Of a stretch of 64,000 nucleotides of DNA, positions 48,585 through 59,800 are shown piece after piece (position 1 is the stretch's first letter; every line of letters starts with the position of its first letter). The position numbers were made by a program, and so were the translations under genes. The notes beneath the pieces were generated by a model, which saw only the letters and a program-made list of their open reading frames with translations, did no database searches and was not told the origin of the DNA. The DNA lies in NCBI GenBank assembly GCA_016713025.1, contig JADJPZ010000004.1:1302001-1366000 (forward strand), written 5' to 3'. This DNA comes from Saprospiraceae bacterium. Lineage in GTDB: Bacteria; Bacteroidota; Bacteroidia; Chitinophagales; Saprospiraceae.

Positions 48585-49795
48585 CTAAAATCCTTTAAAT
48601 TGCACATGAAATGATACGATACCGGCATTCAAACCATCACTGCGATGATATACAGCCCTCTTAGTTCAAGCTGACTGATGGCAAATAAATTGAGCATCGT
48701 TTTGAAAGGTGTATGCCTTACTCCTATACCATAAAAATTACTACTCAAATCAGACAAGTCAAAATCTGATGAAAAATACTTAGCATCAATAGTTGTCTCA
48801 CCTTTTGGGGCAAAATAATCAATGGCTGATTGTGTATGATATCTGTAAAAAGGACTTAAAGAATATCAAGATGAAAGTCGATAAGGCACCTCTATTTGCA
48901 GGGTATGGGCTTTCATCCCCCAATCATCCTGATAATACCGGTAGAAGGACCTGATGATCATTTTCTCTCCGACAAAATAATTAGCCCTTATTCCTATAGG
49001 AATTCTTAATCTCATATCAGGAAGTGTCTCTCGTACCAATGAACCATCCGACTTATAAACCCTATGAAAAGGCGTACTTAATAAGCCATCCTGATAAGCC
49101 ACATCCAGCGTTAAAGCCGCTTGGAAACGTTTTGTCAATATTTGGGACAGTGTCATAGACAAATCAAAAGTATTTCTGGCAGCATTGCCGATTTCGCCTT
49201 TCTTTTGCTGTCTGGAAGGTAAACTCGATCTGAATTCCGTAGGCACAATCTGACTATAAGTATCCAAAAAGACATTGAATCGTGCTCCGAATTCTGTATT
49301 TTGATTCTTTGACTTTTTATTAAAGTTGACACCACCGCCAAAAGATGTATAATCATATTCCTTGGAAAAAGCAAGGTTTGCCCCTTTAGAAAATCCTGTT
49401 TTTAGGTTTTCATTAGTGTAATTGATTGGAGGATAAAATCTGACATCTGACGAAGAAGCTGATGATACTTTAAAATCAATATTGTCTGAAGAAGCTGATG
49501 TATAGTAATCGATGCCCATTTCCGCACCGAAGATATGCTTTTTGCCTTTTCCATTTTGGTAGGATAACTTGAAGTAAATAACATTGGCTATGTCGGTTAA
49601 TTTTTCAGTACCAATACCACCTGTGATGGCTGAATGATTACCATCCTGATGATAAAATGATGTTACTATATTTGCTTCATCAAAGGTTAAAGATTTTTTT
49701 TCAAATGTTTTTGTTGTATCAATTTTAAATGTTTGAGAAAAAAGATGCAAACTCAAAAAAAGAAAAAACAAAGTATTTATAGTGATTCTGATCAT
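48585..49795 (-). pseudogene. DUF3570 family outer-membrane-like protein, nonsense and frameshift
   Basis: It has a signal peptide (MIRITINTLFFLFLSLHLFSQ) followed by amphipathic strands of a beta-barrel type protein, DUF3570-like (ANIVTSFYHQDGNHSAITGGIG; GIRANYFVGEKMIIRSFYRYYQDDWG). TGA at 48866-48868 interrupts VPYRLSS and YSLSPFYRYHTQSAIDYF, which follow in the same frame. A further shift near 48655 is needed to reach the natural-looking end YHRSDGLNAGIVSFHVQFKGF (stop at 48585). Two independent lesions make real decay likely. It belongs with the DUF4266 and ApbE genes upstream. Confidence 0.8.
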
Positions 49796-49828
49796 TTCTG
49801 ATTAATTATTTTTTTAATGATAGGAAAT

Positions 49829-50059
49829 TTAATTACAACCACAACCACCACTACTCTTGCCACCGGTAGCGCCGGCAGCACCTTCTCTGTACAATTGGAA
49901 ACTGATTTCTGATTTTTCTACTTTCCTGATAGATAATGGCATTTCACCATCATTGATGTAAATCAAGCTTAGTGGCTTGGCACTATTGCAAGATGCCAAA
50001 AGTACTATGGCAATACTTACAATGGCAAATTTAAAATTACTCGATTTTAAGATTTTCAT
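49829..50059 (-). CDS. DUF4266 family small lipoprotein
   Basis: The 76-aa protein has lipobox IVLLASC (Cys24) and the Gly-rich, Cys-containing end GGKSSGGCGCN, characteristic of DUF4266. Its ATG overlaps the last codons of apbE (23 nt), indicating translational coupling. Such lipoproteins occur beside ApbE and DUF3570 genes in Bacteroidota (from memory); the role is unknown. Intact although both neighbours are broken. Confidence 0.8.
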   Translation of the reverse strand: MKILKSSNFKFAIVSIAIVLLASCNSAKPLSLIYINDGEMPLSIRKVEKSEISFQLYREGAAGATGGKSSGGCGCN

Positions 50060-50987
50060 TTTTTGATATTTTAATATTTTTTGAATAATAAATTTTATCG
50101 GTGCTGTCTATCAATATAGCTTCTACGCCATGTATCTGATTGATAAAGTGCAATCCTGCTTCTACACCCATAATAATAACAGGAGTAGTCAGTGTATCAC
50201 ACAATTCAGCAAAGGGAGCTATGATCGTAACAGATTTCATTCCTTCTGCCGGCATACCGGTTTTTGGGTTGATTGTATGTGAATATTTTTTGCCACCGAT
50301 AACGACAAATTTTTCGTAATCACCACTTGTAGCGACAGAACCGTTATTGATTTCAAAACGACCAATGATATGATGTTTAAAATTTGGATTGGCTACACCA
50401 ATAGTCCACGGTTTTCCATCAGCCTGATGTCCCCAAGCCGTCAGATCGCCAGAAGCATTTACCACACCATCATTTATGCCTATATTTTGCATCACTCTTT
50501 TGGCCATTTCTGCTGCATAACCTTTGCCGATACCACCAAATCCGATTCGCATTCCTTTATATTTTAAGAAAACGGTTTACTCTTTGGCATCAAGCACTAG
50601 ATTTCTATAATCTACCAATTTTACGGCTTTTTTCGCTATCTTTGGATCTGGTAATTGGGTCATTTTGGTATCAAAATTCCAATATTTTTTATCAACCGAG
50701 CCATAAGTGATATCAAATGCTCCTTGCGTCAGATTGGAAATTCGTTGGCATCGTTCAATGATATGGAAAACTTCATCAGGAACTTGAACAGGTTGTAGAC
50801 CAGCATTTTTATTGATCGAGGCCGTGATACTGTCTTCAGAAAAAGTAGTCAATAAGGCTTCAATTCTTCTGACTTCTAGGATACCCATTTCAATTGCTTG
50901 TTTACAAATTTCTAAAGACTCATGGACAGCCGTTAATTCAAACTGGTTGCCCATGAGTTTAAGATTTGTTGTATGTGTTTGCACCAT
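50037..50987 (-). pseudogene. apbE: FAD:protein FMN transferase (ApbE-like) with in-frame TAA
   Basis: The frame is continuous for 317 codons except TAA at 50577-50579 (codon 137), between LVLDAKE and TVFLKYKGMRIGFGGIGKGYA. The rest is ApbE-like: LMGNQFELTAVH, LTTFSEDSITASINKNAG, TQGAFDITYGSV, then GGIGKGYAAEMAKRVMQ, ASGDLTAWGHQ, HTINPKTGMPAEG. ApbE covalently attaches FMN to threonines of extracytoplasmic redox proteins. The stop would separate the two halves of the active site. AAA (Lys) to TAA is a likely single change. No clear signal peptide at the N-terminus as read. Confidence 0.85.
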
Positions 50988-50993
50988 TAAATA

Positions 50994-51802
50994 TTAATGA
51001 ATTATGGTTATGGTTTTGGATAGAGAAGCAGACTCTGATTTAAATGATAGGTAGTAAATACCACTCTTTAGTGCTTTTACATTTAAAGTCTTGAATTTGT
51101 CTAATGTAAAATTCATAATTTCAGTACCATTTGGATTCATAATCTTAACTTGTACAGGATCAAAGTGCTCAGATTTTAAGTTAATAAAGTCAGATGTAGG
51201 GTTAGGATACACATGTATTTTTATTTCACTTTCATTCTCGGTTGTAGCTGATGTAGAAGAAATACCCACTACCTTTTTACCTTTTACAACATTATCTCCT
51301 GTTTTTGACCATTACCATCTGCCTGTAGCATGACATAATAAAAAAATGCTGAATCTCCAAGTATAGAAGCTGGTGATGTCCATCTAAATGTATAAGATGC
51401 TTTACCGCCAGATAAGGTAGTAGCACTTGTTTGTCTAATATACATTTTACTACCAGCAGTTTTTATGTTATTGTTAGTTCCTGCTGTTAAGGTACCACAA
51501 TTAGCATTGCTTATATCCAATACCTTCAACTCAAAACCTGTATTGACACAAGTGGATACTAAAGTAATACTCACATTGTAGGACGTTAATGGCTGGATTT
51601 TGTCTGTCAATCCTTCCAAGGCAACACTTCCTGAGTAGTTCCCTCCGGAATGACACCCAGCCGCAGTGCTACAAGTTGTTTCATTAGGCGCGCCAGTCTG
51701 CCCCGTAGGTGGGTTTTTAGGATCAAGTTTGAAACCTGATGATATATTAAAAACCACTAAAAAAGACACACACAATAAAGTGAATTTAAAAAAATAAGAC
51801 AT
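50994..51802 (-). pseudogene. choice-of-anchor-V / Reeler-like T9SS cargo protein, frameshifted
   Basis: The first frame (51802-51284) has a signal peptide and GAPNETTCSTAAGCHSGGNYSG, the Cys/His motif of choice-of-anchor V-like proteins, then a beta-sandwich. It breaks at a 5-base homopolymer, 51302-51306; one extra base joins GNGQKTGDNVVKGKKVVGISS to the second frame (from 51269), which carries a Por sorting tail (IHVYPNPTSDFINLKSEHF...GIYYLSFKSE). So the tail is cut off in the sequence as given. Six nt upstream of apbE. Confidence 0.8.
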
Positions 51803-52046
51803 AAACTTTAATTGTGATTGGAAAAAACTATTAATAATTATTTTAAATCAAGATAAAAACACCAAATATTAGACTCTTTCTGGAATACTATGAACATCCC
51901 ACATATATACGAAAACATCTTATAAATGGTGTGGTGCTCGGAAATATTTTTGGATCATCAGTTACATTATTGAACCCCTAATCCATTTTTTGGAATAAAA
52001 TAGACAAAAACCTACCCTGACTTTTTCAGTCTTATACAAATTCTAA

Positions 52047-52544
52047 TCAGTCATCATTTTCTACACCGTTGCCTTCAGGATCAACTCCTTGACCACCGTC
52101 ATACCCGACTCTGATTTCTGTGTGTCTGATCTCTCCTCCTGATGTGCCCGTCATTTTACCGAAATACAGACCAGCCAATCCAAGGCACAAGACTGCTATT
52201 GCCATATAATTGGCAAATGATTTTTATTTCCAGTATGCCCAAAAGCCTATCAAAGATACAAAACCAAGTATGTAATTGATGATGGCCAATATTTCTGCCT
52301 TCTCTTCATGTTCATGGATCAATTGTTTGGTGACGTCAGGTAATTTTTCAGCTATTTCTTCCGCACCTTCACCTGTGTACATGGCCGGAAAGGTGAGAAT
52401 GGCTCCCAATACAAACACGCCCAAAGCGGTACTCTTTACAACATCGGAGTCAATAAAAAAGCCTACTATTAAAATCAAAAGACCAACGATAGGTACGATG
52501 ATCGGGAAGTGATTAAACACTAAATGCAAATGTGCGTCGTTCAT
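52047..52544 (-). pseudogene. small membrane protein with in-frame TAA
   Basis: The first 106 codons encode several hydrophobic segments (NHFPIIVPIVGLLILIVGFFI; KSTALGVFVLGAILTFPAMY; ILAIINYILGFVSLIGFWAYWK). TAA at 52224-52226 follows, and the same frame continues KSFANYMAIAVLCLGLAGLYFGK, a further helix, ending GTSGGEIRHTEIRVGYDGG...ENDD at 52047. The continuation matches what I remember of related Bacteroidota proteins (TGGEIRHTEI). Truncation removes the last helix and tail; the first part might still be made. Downstream of the VIT1 gene. Confidence 0.75.
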
Positions 52545-52607
52545 GATAAATATTTTTTAAAATTATGAAAAATTATGTTGTTGCGTGTAAGGTAAATGAT
52601 GAAAAAT

Positions 52608-53714
52608 TTATCCTGCTACCTGTACACCGATCAAGCTACCGATACCATAGGTTATGGCCGCCGCAGCCAAACCAAAAAAAACCTGTCTCATACCAGAAAA
52701 CCAGATACTTTTGCCTGTAAAAAGGGTGATGGCTGATCCTATGATAAATAAGCCAATGGCACTTACCACAGTACTCAAAATCACAGCATTAAATCCTGAT
52801 AGAAAGAAAAAAGGAAAGACCGGAATGATAGCGCCAATGGCAAATAATAAAAATGAAGTTATGGCTGCTTCCATGGCTGAGCCTTTGAGTTCTTCACTAT
52901 TAATACCCAATTCTTCTTTTACTAATATCTCGTGTGCTTTGCTTTTATCTTTTATAATTTCAGCAGCCATTTCTCTGGCTTGAGATTCTGGAATTCCTTT
53001 GGACATATAAATGAGTGCGATTTCCTTTTCTTCTCCATCAGGATTGACTTCAAGCTCTTCCATTTCGAGATTCATTTGATTTTCATACAGTTCCTGCGAA
53101 CTTTTGACCGAAATCCATTCACCCAATGCCATGGAAAGTGCACCTGCCATCAGACCTGCCATACCTGCTAATAACACTTCATCATTTCCGCTAGTGGCCC
53201 CTGCTATACCCATTACCAAACTAAAATTGGATACCAAACCATCATTACCACCTAGAACAGCTGCGCGCAATGCGTTGCCACCTACTGACCTGTGACGCTT
53301 TTCAAATCTAGCAAGATTAGAACCTGAAACTTTGGTCTGATTATCCAGTAAGTTTTTCAGTATCGTGACATGAGCAGTATCTGAAATAGATGATGAATCA
53401 GGCTTCAATTTTATTCTGGTATTGATTATTGTGTTTGAAAGACTTTTTTCTGTGTCCATCAGCACGCCAAGGATGTAGTCATAGCCCATCACTTTGCCTA
53501 TAAATTGCAGCATTTTAGCTCTGCCCGAAGGTGCTGGAAAAGGCTCTGAAGGTATATTGTGTTTAACCATAAAAGCCAACGCATGACTTTTTTCAATGTC
53601 ACTCATCTGACGAAAGATTTCTGCCACGTCGGGATTTTCTTCGTGCTGCGCAAGGATACCATACAAATAACTAGCATCTACTTCTGTTTGAATGTTTTGG
53701 TTTTTCATTTTCAA
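52608..53714 (-). CDS. ferritin-like / VIT1 (CCC1) family iron-manganese transporter
   Basis: The 368-aa protein has an N-terminal rubrerythrin-like helical domain (EVDASYLYGILAQHEENPDVAEIF, MSDIEKSHALAF) and a C-terminal VIT1/CCC1 domain (ALRAAVLGGNDGLVSNFSLVMGIAG, MALGEWISVKSSQELYE, then three helices). Fe/Mn exporters of this membrane-bound-ferritin layout are known. Its ATG overlaps the DUF1003 stop (ATGA, 53711-53714), so translation is coupled. Confidence 0.9.
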   Translation of the reverse strand: MKMKNQNIQTEVDASYLYGILAQHEENPDVAEIFRQMSDIEKSHALAFMVKHNIPSEPFPAPSGRAKMLQFIGKVMGYDYILGVLMDTEKSLSNTIINTRIKLKPDSSSISDTAHVTILKNLLDNQTKVSGSNLARFEKRHRSVGGNALRAAVLGGNDGLVSNFSLVMGIAGATSGNDEVLLAGMAGLMAGALSMALGEWISVKSSQELYENQMNLEMEELEVNPDGEEKEIALIYMSKGIPESQAREMAAEIIKDKSKAHEILVKEELGINSEELKGSAMEAAITSFLLFAIGAIIPVFPFFFLSGFNAVILSTVVSAIGLFIIGSAITLFTGKSIWFSGMRQVFFGLAAAAITYGIGSLIGVQVAG

Positions 53715-54409
53715 CTTTTATTGATTGATTTTAGGATATCATTCATCATTTCTATCTGCACTTTTTGTATTTCAAGCAATTGTTCCTGCTGATAGATAAT
53801 CAAATGATCTATTTTTTCGTGAAGTGCTTTGATTTCGAGTTCAGCTTTCAGATTGATCATGTAATCCTTTTTTGACCGCTCGCGGTCCTTTTCTTCCTGT
53901 CTTTTTTGACTCATCATAATAACAGGCGCTTGAATTGCAGCGATACAAGACAAGATTAAATTCAAAAGAATAAATGGATAGGGATCAAAACCCTTATTGT
54001 AAAATACAAACACATTAATGCATATCCAGACCACAAGAAAAAGAGCAAAATACCCAATGAATGTCCAACTTCCTCCAAAAGTGGCTACATGATCCGCCAT
54101 GCGCTGTCCAAGCGTAGGTACTTCCACTTGGTCTGCTTCCAGTTTGTCAGAAATGGTAGTCCTTTCTTTAAACTTTGCCATGACAGTATGTTCAAGTTTA
54201 GAAATTGCTTTCAACTCCTGAGCAAGGTAATCTGAAATATATTGTTCCCTGAATTCATTCAACTCCTGAATGGCAATAAATGAAGATTCATTAAAATCTG
54301 GAAAAGTTTCCTTGATTTTTTCAAAGATAGCAGGCCTGATTGAACTTGCCGATACTTGTTCTCTTATCGGAAAACTTTTTTGAGATACATCACTTATAAA
54401 TTGTTTCAT
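53711..54409 (-). CDS. DUF1003 family membrane protein
   Basis: The 232-aa protein has the DUF1003 core: QRMADHVATFGGSWTFIGYFALFLVVWI, FDPYPFILLNLILSCIAAIQAPVIMMSQKRQEEKDR, two helices joined by a short loop, then a charged coiled coil. In other bacteria the family is linked to divalent cation (Mg/Mn) stress; its biochemical role is not settled. Coupled to the VIT1 gene. Confidence 0.88.
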   Translation of the reverse strand: MKQFISDVSQKSFPIREQVSASSIRPAIFEKIKETFPDFNESSFIAIQELNEFREQYISDYLAQELKAISKLEHTVMAKFKERTTISDKLEADQVEVPTLGQRMADHVATFGGSWTFIGYFALFLVVWICINVFVFYNKGFDPYPFILLNLILSCIAAIQAPVIMMSQKRQEEKDRERSKKDYMINLKAELEIKALHEKIDHLIIYQQEQLLEIQKVQIEMMNDILKSINKS

Positions 54410-54443
54410 AAATCGTTTATTTTTAGACTACAAGTTAACAACA

Positions 54444-55586
54444 CTACTCAGCCACATTTTTCATCTTCATCAATAATGTGTACGCACCTTTAGTAACAAT
54501 TTTCTTACCTGTAAAGATTTGAAAATTAATGATTTGTGTTTTTCCTGATTCTTTTTGGCCTGGTTGAATCTCTAGCATTTCAAAACTTTGATTCCCCTTT
54601 TCAAAAAAGACATATTCCTTGCCTTCAAAACTTACGATGGCATCATTCGGAACTGTCCAACTCGCCGCGCGATTTGCTTCTATCTCTGCATTCATATACA
54701 TGCCTTGCAGTAAAGGCATAGATTGGCTTTCTACTGAACAAATGATATTGGCAAATCCTTGATCGCCAATGGTATTGACTATATAATCGATTTTTCCATT
54801 CAACTTTTGATCTGGTTTTGCGTTTGAAAATGCCAATAACTTTTGCCCTGCCTGGAGATAAGGAAGGTCTTTCTCAAATGCCTTTAACACTAGCTTTGCA
54901 CCAGTATTGTCTATCATCCGGATCATGGCTTCTCCTGCTTGAACATACTTACCGCTATTGACCAATACTTCTGCTATGGTGCCTGATGCGGGTGCGACCA
55001 TTATTATCTGCGATGTCATATTATCGGCAGAAAGTGTCGCCGGATTGATGTGGATGAGTTTCAGTTTTTCGCCGAGTGATTTCACCAAGATTTGATTTTG
55101 TCTGACTTTCTCATCAGCCTGTTGCAATACCTTTTCGCTGGCTGCCTGATTTTTGGAGAGTTCTGACTGACGATCGAAATCCAATTTTGCAAACGCCAAA
55201 GCATTTTTGGCAGAAAGATAATCCTGCTGCAATTGAATGTACTCCTTCTCCTCTAGGCGGACCAATGTCTGACCTTTGCTTACCTTCATGCCAGGCATCA
55301 ACTTGATCTGACGTACAAATCCTGCCATAGGACTGCTCACCGTGATGGAATTCTCGGGCATCACTTCTATTTTGCCGTTCAGGTATATGACGTGGCCTAT
55401 GTTCATTTTCTCAGGAAGTGATAGTTGCAACTGCGCATTCTTGAATTGAGCATCCGTAAGATCAACTACGGACTCTACGGCTACGACATGGGCAGTATCT
55501 ACGGTAGTTTCTTCTCTTTGCTTACAGCTATGAAATATTCCTATTGAGAAAAAAAGAATAAGTATATTTATTTTAAAACTTGTCAT
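54444..55586 (-). CDS. RND efflux periplasmic adaptor (CzcB/CusB type)
   Basis: The 380-aa protein has lipobox-like SIGIFHSC (Cys21). It shows the membrane-fusion layout: lipoyl half-motif VSSPMAGFVRQIKLMPGMKVSKGQTLVRLEE, an alpha-hairpin (DFDRQSELSKNQAASEKVLQQADEK), second lipoyl half IMVAPASGTIAEVLVNSGKYV, and a beta-barrel. It links the CzcA-type pump to the TolC-like channel. No His-rich N-terminus. Confidence 0.9.
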   Translation of the reverse strand: MTSFKINILILFFSIGIFHSCKQREETTVDTAHVVAVESVVDLTDAQFKNAQLQLSLPEKMNIGHVIYLNGKIEVMPENSITVSSPMAGFVRQIKLMPGMKVSKGQTLVRLEEKEYIQLQQDYLSAKNALAFAKLDFDRQSELSKNQAASEKVLQQADEKVRQNQILVKSLGEKLKLIHINPATLSADNMTSQIIMVAPASGTIAEVLVNSGKYVQAGEAMIRMIDNTGAKLVLKAFEKDLPYLQAGQKLLAFSNAKPDQKLNGKIDYIVNTIGDQGFANIICSVESQSMPLLQGMYMNAEIEANRAASWTVPNDAIVSFEGKEYVFFEKGNQSFEMLEIQPGQKESGKTQIINFQIFTGKKIVTKGAYTLLMKMKNVAE

Positions 55587-55631
55587 TATTTATTTATTTT
55601 AAATATTTATAAAATATTTTTTTAGTTCTAA

Positions 55632-56864
55632 CTAATAATTACTGGTGAGATAATTGAGATGAATGATGTGTGTATTAAGATTGCGTTTTAGCTCAAGGTA
55701 TTCGCTTTCTATATTTATTGCCTGATTGGTCAGCATGACATATTCAAGGTAATTGATTTGCCCACTGCCAAATTGTTGTTCGGAAACAATTCGGATTAAA
55801 CGTGCATTGGGTAAAGCACTCTTTTCGTATTGTTCCAATTGTGCCATAGTTGCATTATAGAGCACATACTTTTCTTGAATTTGAGCATTGATTTCTGATT
55901 TTTTGGCTTCATACATATTGGCTTTGACTTCCTCCACCATTTGAGCAGAATGGATTGACGCCCTGATTCCTTTTTGGAATATAGGAATGCCCACACCAAC
56001 TTGAAAACTACTAAATCTATCGCCACCTTGATAAACTACATTGTCAGCACCTGTACCTCTGATACTCACATTTCTGTAACCTGCGTTGAGTTCCGGCCAT
56101 AATGCTGTTTTCTCAGCTTGGGTCATTGCTCGGGCTGTTGTTATTTCTTGTGCTGCCATTTGTAGGATAGGATGCTTTTGCAAAGAAAGGCTATCGTAAA
56201 ATATTCCGTATTTCAACACTCCAAAATCATCAGTCTGAGGAACATACTTTCGTCCATCATTGAGATACCATTGCAACTGCAGAATGACATATTCCTTCAT
56301 CTTGCCGATCATGGACAATTGATTGGATATGTTGAGTTTTTGCTGCTCCGCAGTTGTTTTTTCGAGGATGTCTGTTTCGCCTTTCTGCCATCTTAAAAGT
56401 GACTTCTGTACGAATGCGTTGTATAAACTATCCTGATTTTTCAGCAAATTTTCTTTAGCTGTCAGATAACTATACTCCATAAAAATCTGATCCAACTGTT
56501 GTCTGATTTCTGCTTCACTTAGCTTGAGATAATATTCTGCAGTTTTGACCTGTTGCTGATAGGCTGCAGCCCGACGTTGATAAACCTTAGGAAGGCTGAA
56601 TGTCTGTGAAAAACCCACCCCAGTATCAAAGTAAGTGCTGTTAAATTGTCCCAATTCTGCATTGATTTGCGTCGGTGCAAAATTATAGGCCGTATTGACA
56701 AAAGCCTGCTGATACTTCAGCAAACCGGCATCTGATCTGAGTTTTGCATTGTTGGCTTTTGAAATTTCTACAGCCTTTTCAAGATTGATGATTTCCTGTC
56801 CATATAAATGTAAAGATATCAACCATATAAAGACAACGACTATATTTTTTATTGTAAGGTTCAT
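55632..56864 (-). CDS. TolC family outer-membrane factor
   Basis: I chose ATG 56864 (MNLTIKNIVVVFIWLISLHLYGQ), which yields a proper signal peptide; an upstream start at 56906 would overlap czcA by 14 nt. Two helical outer-membrane-efflux repeats follow, with typical ITTARAMTQAEKTALWPELNAGYRN and FGSGQINYLEYVMLTNQAINIESEYLEL. It is the exit channel of the tripartite pump. Confidence 0.9.
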   Translation of the reverse strand: MNLTIKNIVVVFIWLISLHLYGQEIINLEKAVEISKANNAKLRSDAGLLKYQQAFVNTAYNFAPTQINAELGQFNSTYFDTGVGFSQTFSLPKVYQRRAAAYQQQVKTAEYYLKLSEAEIRQQLDQIFMEYSYLTAKENLLKNQDSLYNAFVQKSLLRWQKGETDILEKTTAEQQKLNISNQLSMIGKMKEYVILQLQWYLNDGRKYVPQTDDFGVLKYGIFYDSLSLQKHPILQMAAQEITTARAMTQAEKTALWPELNAGYRNVSIRGTGADNVVYQGGDRFSSFQVGVGIPIFQKGIRASIHSAQMVEEVKANMYEAKKSEINAQIQEKYVLYNATMAQLEQYEKSALPNARLIRIVSEQQFGSGQINYLEYVMLTNQAINIESEYLELKRNLNTHIIHLNYLTSNY

Positions 56865-56892
56865 ACTATTTGTTTTTGAAAAAAATAATTTA

Positions 56893-59800
56893 CTAATGTT
56901 CATCATATGGCAATTCAGTCATATCTTCCTTCTCTAAAATCTTCCTTTCGAAAAGGATATACAAGATTGGAAGAACGATCAACGTCAAAAAAGTGGCGAC
57001 CATCAGTCCACCGATAACTACCGTAGCCAAAGGCCTCTGCACTTCTGCACCGGCGCCATTACTGATCGCCATAGGCAAAAATCCCAGTGATGCTACAAAC
57101 GCCGTCATTAATACCGGACGTAAACGCACCTTTGTACCCATGAGCACTATCTTTCTCAGATCTTTCCAACCTTCTTCCCTGAGCCTGTTGAACTCTGCTA
57201 TAAGGACGATACCGTTGAGAACAGCTACCCCAAACAAAGCAATAAAACCCACACCGGCGCTGATACTGAATGGCATACCTCTGAAAGCAAGGAAAAAGAT
57301 TCCACCAATCGCTGATAGCGGTATGGCCGAATATATAAGCAAACCTTGCCTTACCGAATTGAAGGCAAAAAACAAGAGTATAAATATCAGTATCAGGGAT
57401 ACCGGTACAGCGATCATGAGCCTGTTTTTAGCCTGATTGAGATTTTCAAAAGCACCACCGTAAGTGATATAGTATCCTGCTGGAAATTTGATTTGACTAT
57501 TGACTTTGCCTTGCAATTCGGTCACGATACTCTGCACATCTCTGCCCCTGACATTGAAGCCGACCACAATCCTGCGCTTGGCATCTTCCCTTTGTATCTG
57601 ATTAGGTCCGTCTTTGATGGAGACATCAGCCAGTTTGGATAGCGACACTTGCTGCCCATTGCCGATAGGTATAAGCAGTTTTTGGGCATCTTCGAGACTT
57701 TGCCTAGCTTCAGATTTTAACCTGACTACCAGATCAAAACGCTTTTCACCTTCGAAAACCATGCCTGTACTCTGTCCTGCAAACGCCATATTGACCGCTT
57801 TATTGACGTCTGCTATACTTATATTGTATTGGGCCAATGCATTTCTGTCATAGGAGATGATAACTTGAGGAACTCCAGTCACTGCTTCAACATATAGATT
57901 CTGTGCTCCTTCCACTGTGTTGACTAATTCGCCAATATGCTTTGCATAATGAGCCAAAGTGTCCAAATCTTCTCCAAAAATCTTGCATACTACATCCTGT
58001 CGCGCTCCGGTCATCAATTCATTGAATCTCATCTGTACAGGATACTGAAATCCTGCCGTGATGCCGGGCACATCTTCCAGTTCCTTGCCCATTTTTTCAG
58101 CCATTTCATCAAAGGTTTTGGCATTTTTCCACTCTTTCTTAGGTTTCATGATCACCATCATATCGCTGGCTTCCATGGGCATAGGATCTGTAGGCACTTC
58201 ACCGCTTCCAATCTTTGTCACCACTTTTTCTACTTCGGGAAATCGTGTCAGAAGTATATGAGCGGCTTTTTGGGTAAATTCTACGGTAGTATTCAGATTA
58301 CTACCAGTTAGTACCCTTGTATCTACAGCAAAATCTCCTTCTTCCAGAGCAGGAATAAACTCACCACCCATTCTTGACATAATCAATACAGATATCACAA
58401 AAAGAATCAATACAGCTGTAATAGTGATTTTGGGTATCTTGAGAAAAAACTCCAGTGACTTTTGAAAGATAATTTCCAACCGGATCATGACTTTATCCGA
58501 AAGATTGAGATCGTGTTTAAGATTCTTACTTAAGACAATGGTGCTCATCATCGGTATGTAGGTTACTGAAAGCAAAAATGCACCAAGAAGCGCAAACATC
58601 ACGGTCTGTGCCATAGGAAGGAACATTTTACCTTCAATTCCGTCTAATACAAGGATAGGAAGATATACAATGAGGATTATCACCTGAGCGAAAACTGCAC
58701 TATTCATCATTTTACCTGCTGATTGTTTCACTTCAGTATCCATTTGATGATTGGAAAGTCTTTCTATTCCTGTATAATGTTTACTATGTCTCAACTGATG
58801 CATGACAGCCTCTACGATAATGACTGCACCATCTACGATTAGCCCAAAATCCAAGGCACCAAGGCTCATCAGATTGCCACTCACGCCAAAGATATTCATC
58901 ATGATGATTGCAAAAAGCATGGCCAACGGTATGACAGATGCTACCAGTAAACCAGCTCTGAGATTACCCAGAAACACCACCAATACAAAAATCACAATCA
59001 GAGCGCCTTCCATCAGGTTTCTTGATACTGTGCTGATGGAATTATTGACCATCTTGGTTCTGTCTAAAAAAGGTTCTATCTCGACGCCTTCTGGCAAATT
59101 CATTTTGATTTGTTCAATTCTAGCTTTTACATCTTTGATCACCTCGCTACTATTGGCACCCTTGAGCATCATCACTACTGCGCCAGCTACTTCTCCCTGA
59201 TCATTGTAGGTCACGGCTCCGTACCTAGTGGCATTGCCCTCAGTTACTTCTCCTATATCCCTTATAAGTAATGGTGTACTTGATACAGATTTGACCGTTA
59301 TTTTGCCAATATCATCTTTTGAACCAATAAGTCCTTCAGTACGAATATACAGAGCTGTAGCATTTTTTTCAATGTATCCGCCACCGGTATTCTGATTATT
59401 AGCTTCAAGGGCATCGAATACATCATAGATAGTGACCCCATGTGCATTGAGCTTATTTGGATCGACAACGACTTGGTATTGTTTGAGCTTACCTCCAAAG
59501 GATGAAACTTCAGCGATACCTTTGACGCCCATTAACTGGCGGCGTACTACCCAATCCTGAATGGTACGCAGTGATGTAGCGTCGTATTTTGATTCGTATC
59601 CTTTTTGGGGCTTAACTACATATTGATAGATCTCACCCAATCCAGTGGCAACAGGACCCAACTCTGGTATACCGATGCCAGGTGGGATTTCTGTTTGTAC
59701 TTTTTGCAATCTTTCAGCTACCTGCTGTCTTGCCCAATAAACATCTATCTTATCATCGAAGACCATGGTAACCAAGGACAAGCCAAATCTGGAAAAGCTA

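Noticed and set aside
56993..59200. Several 80-150-codon plus-strand frames
   Set aside because: All antisense to czcA, whose frame is complete and has conserved motifs.
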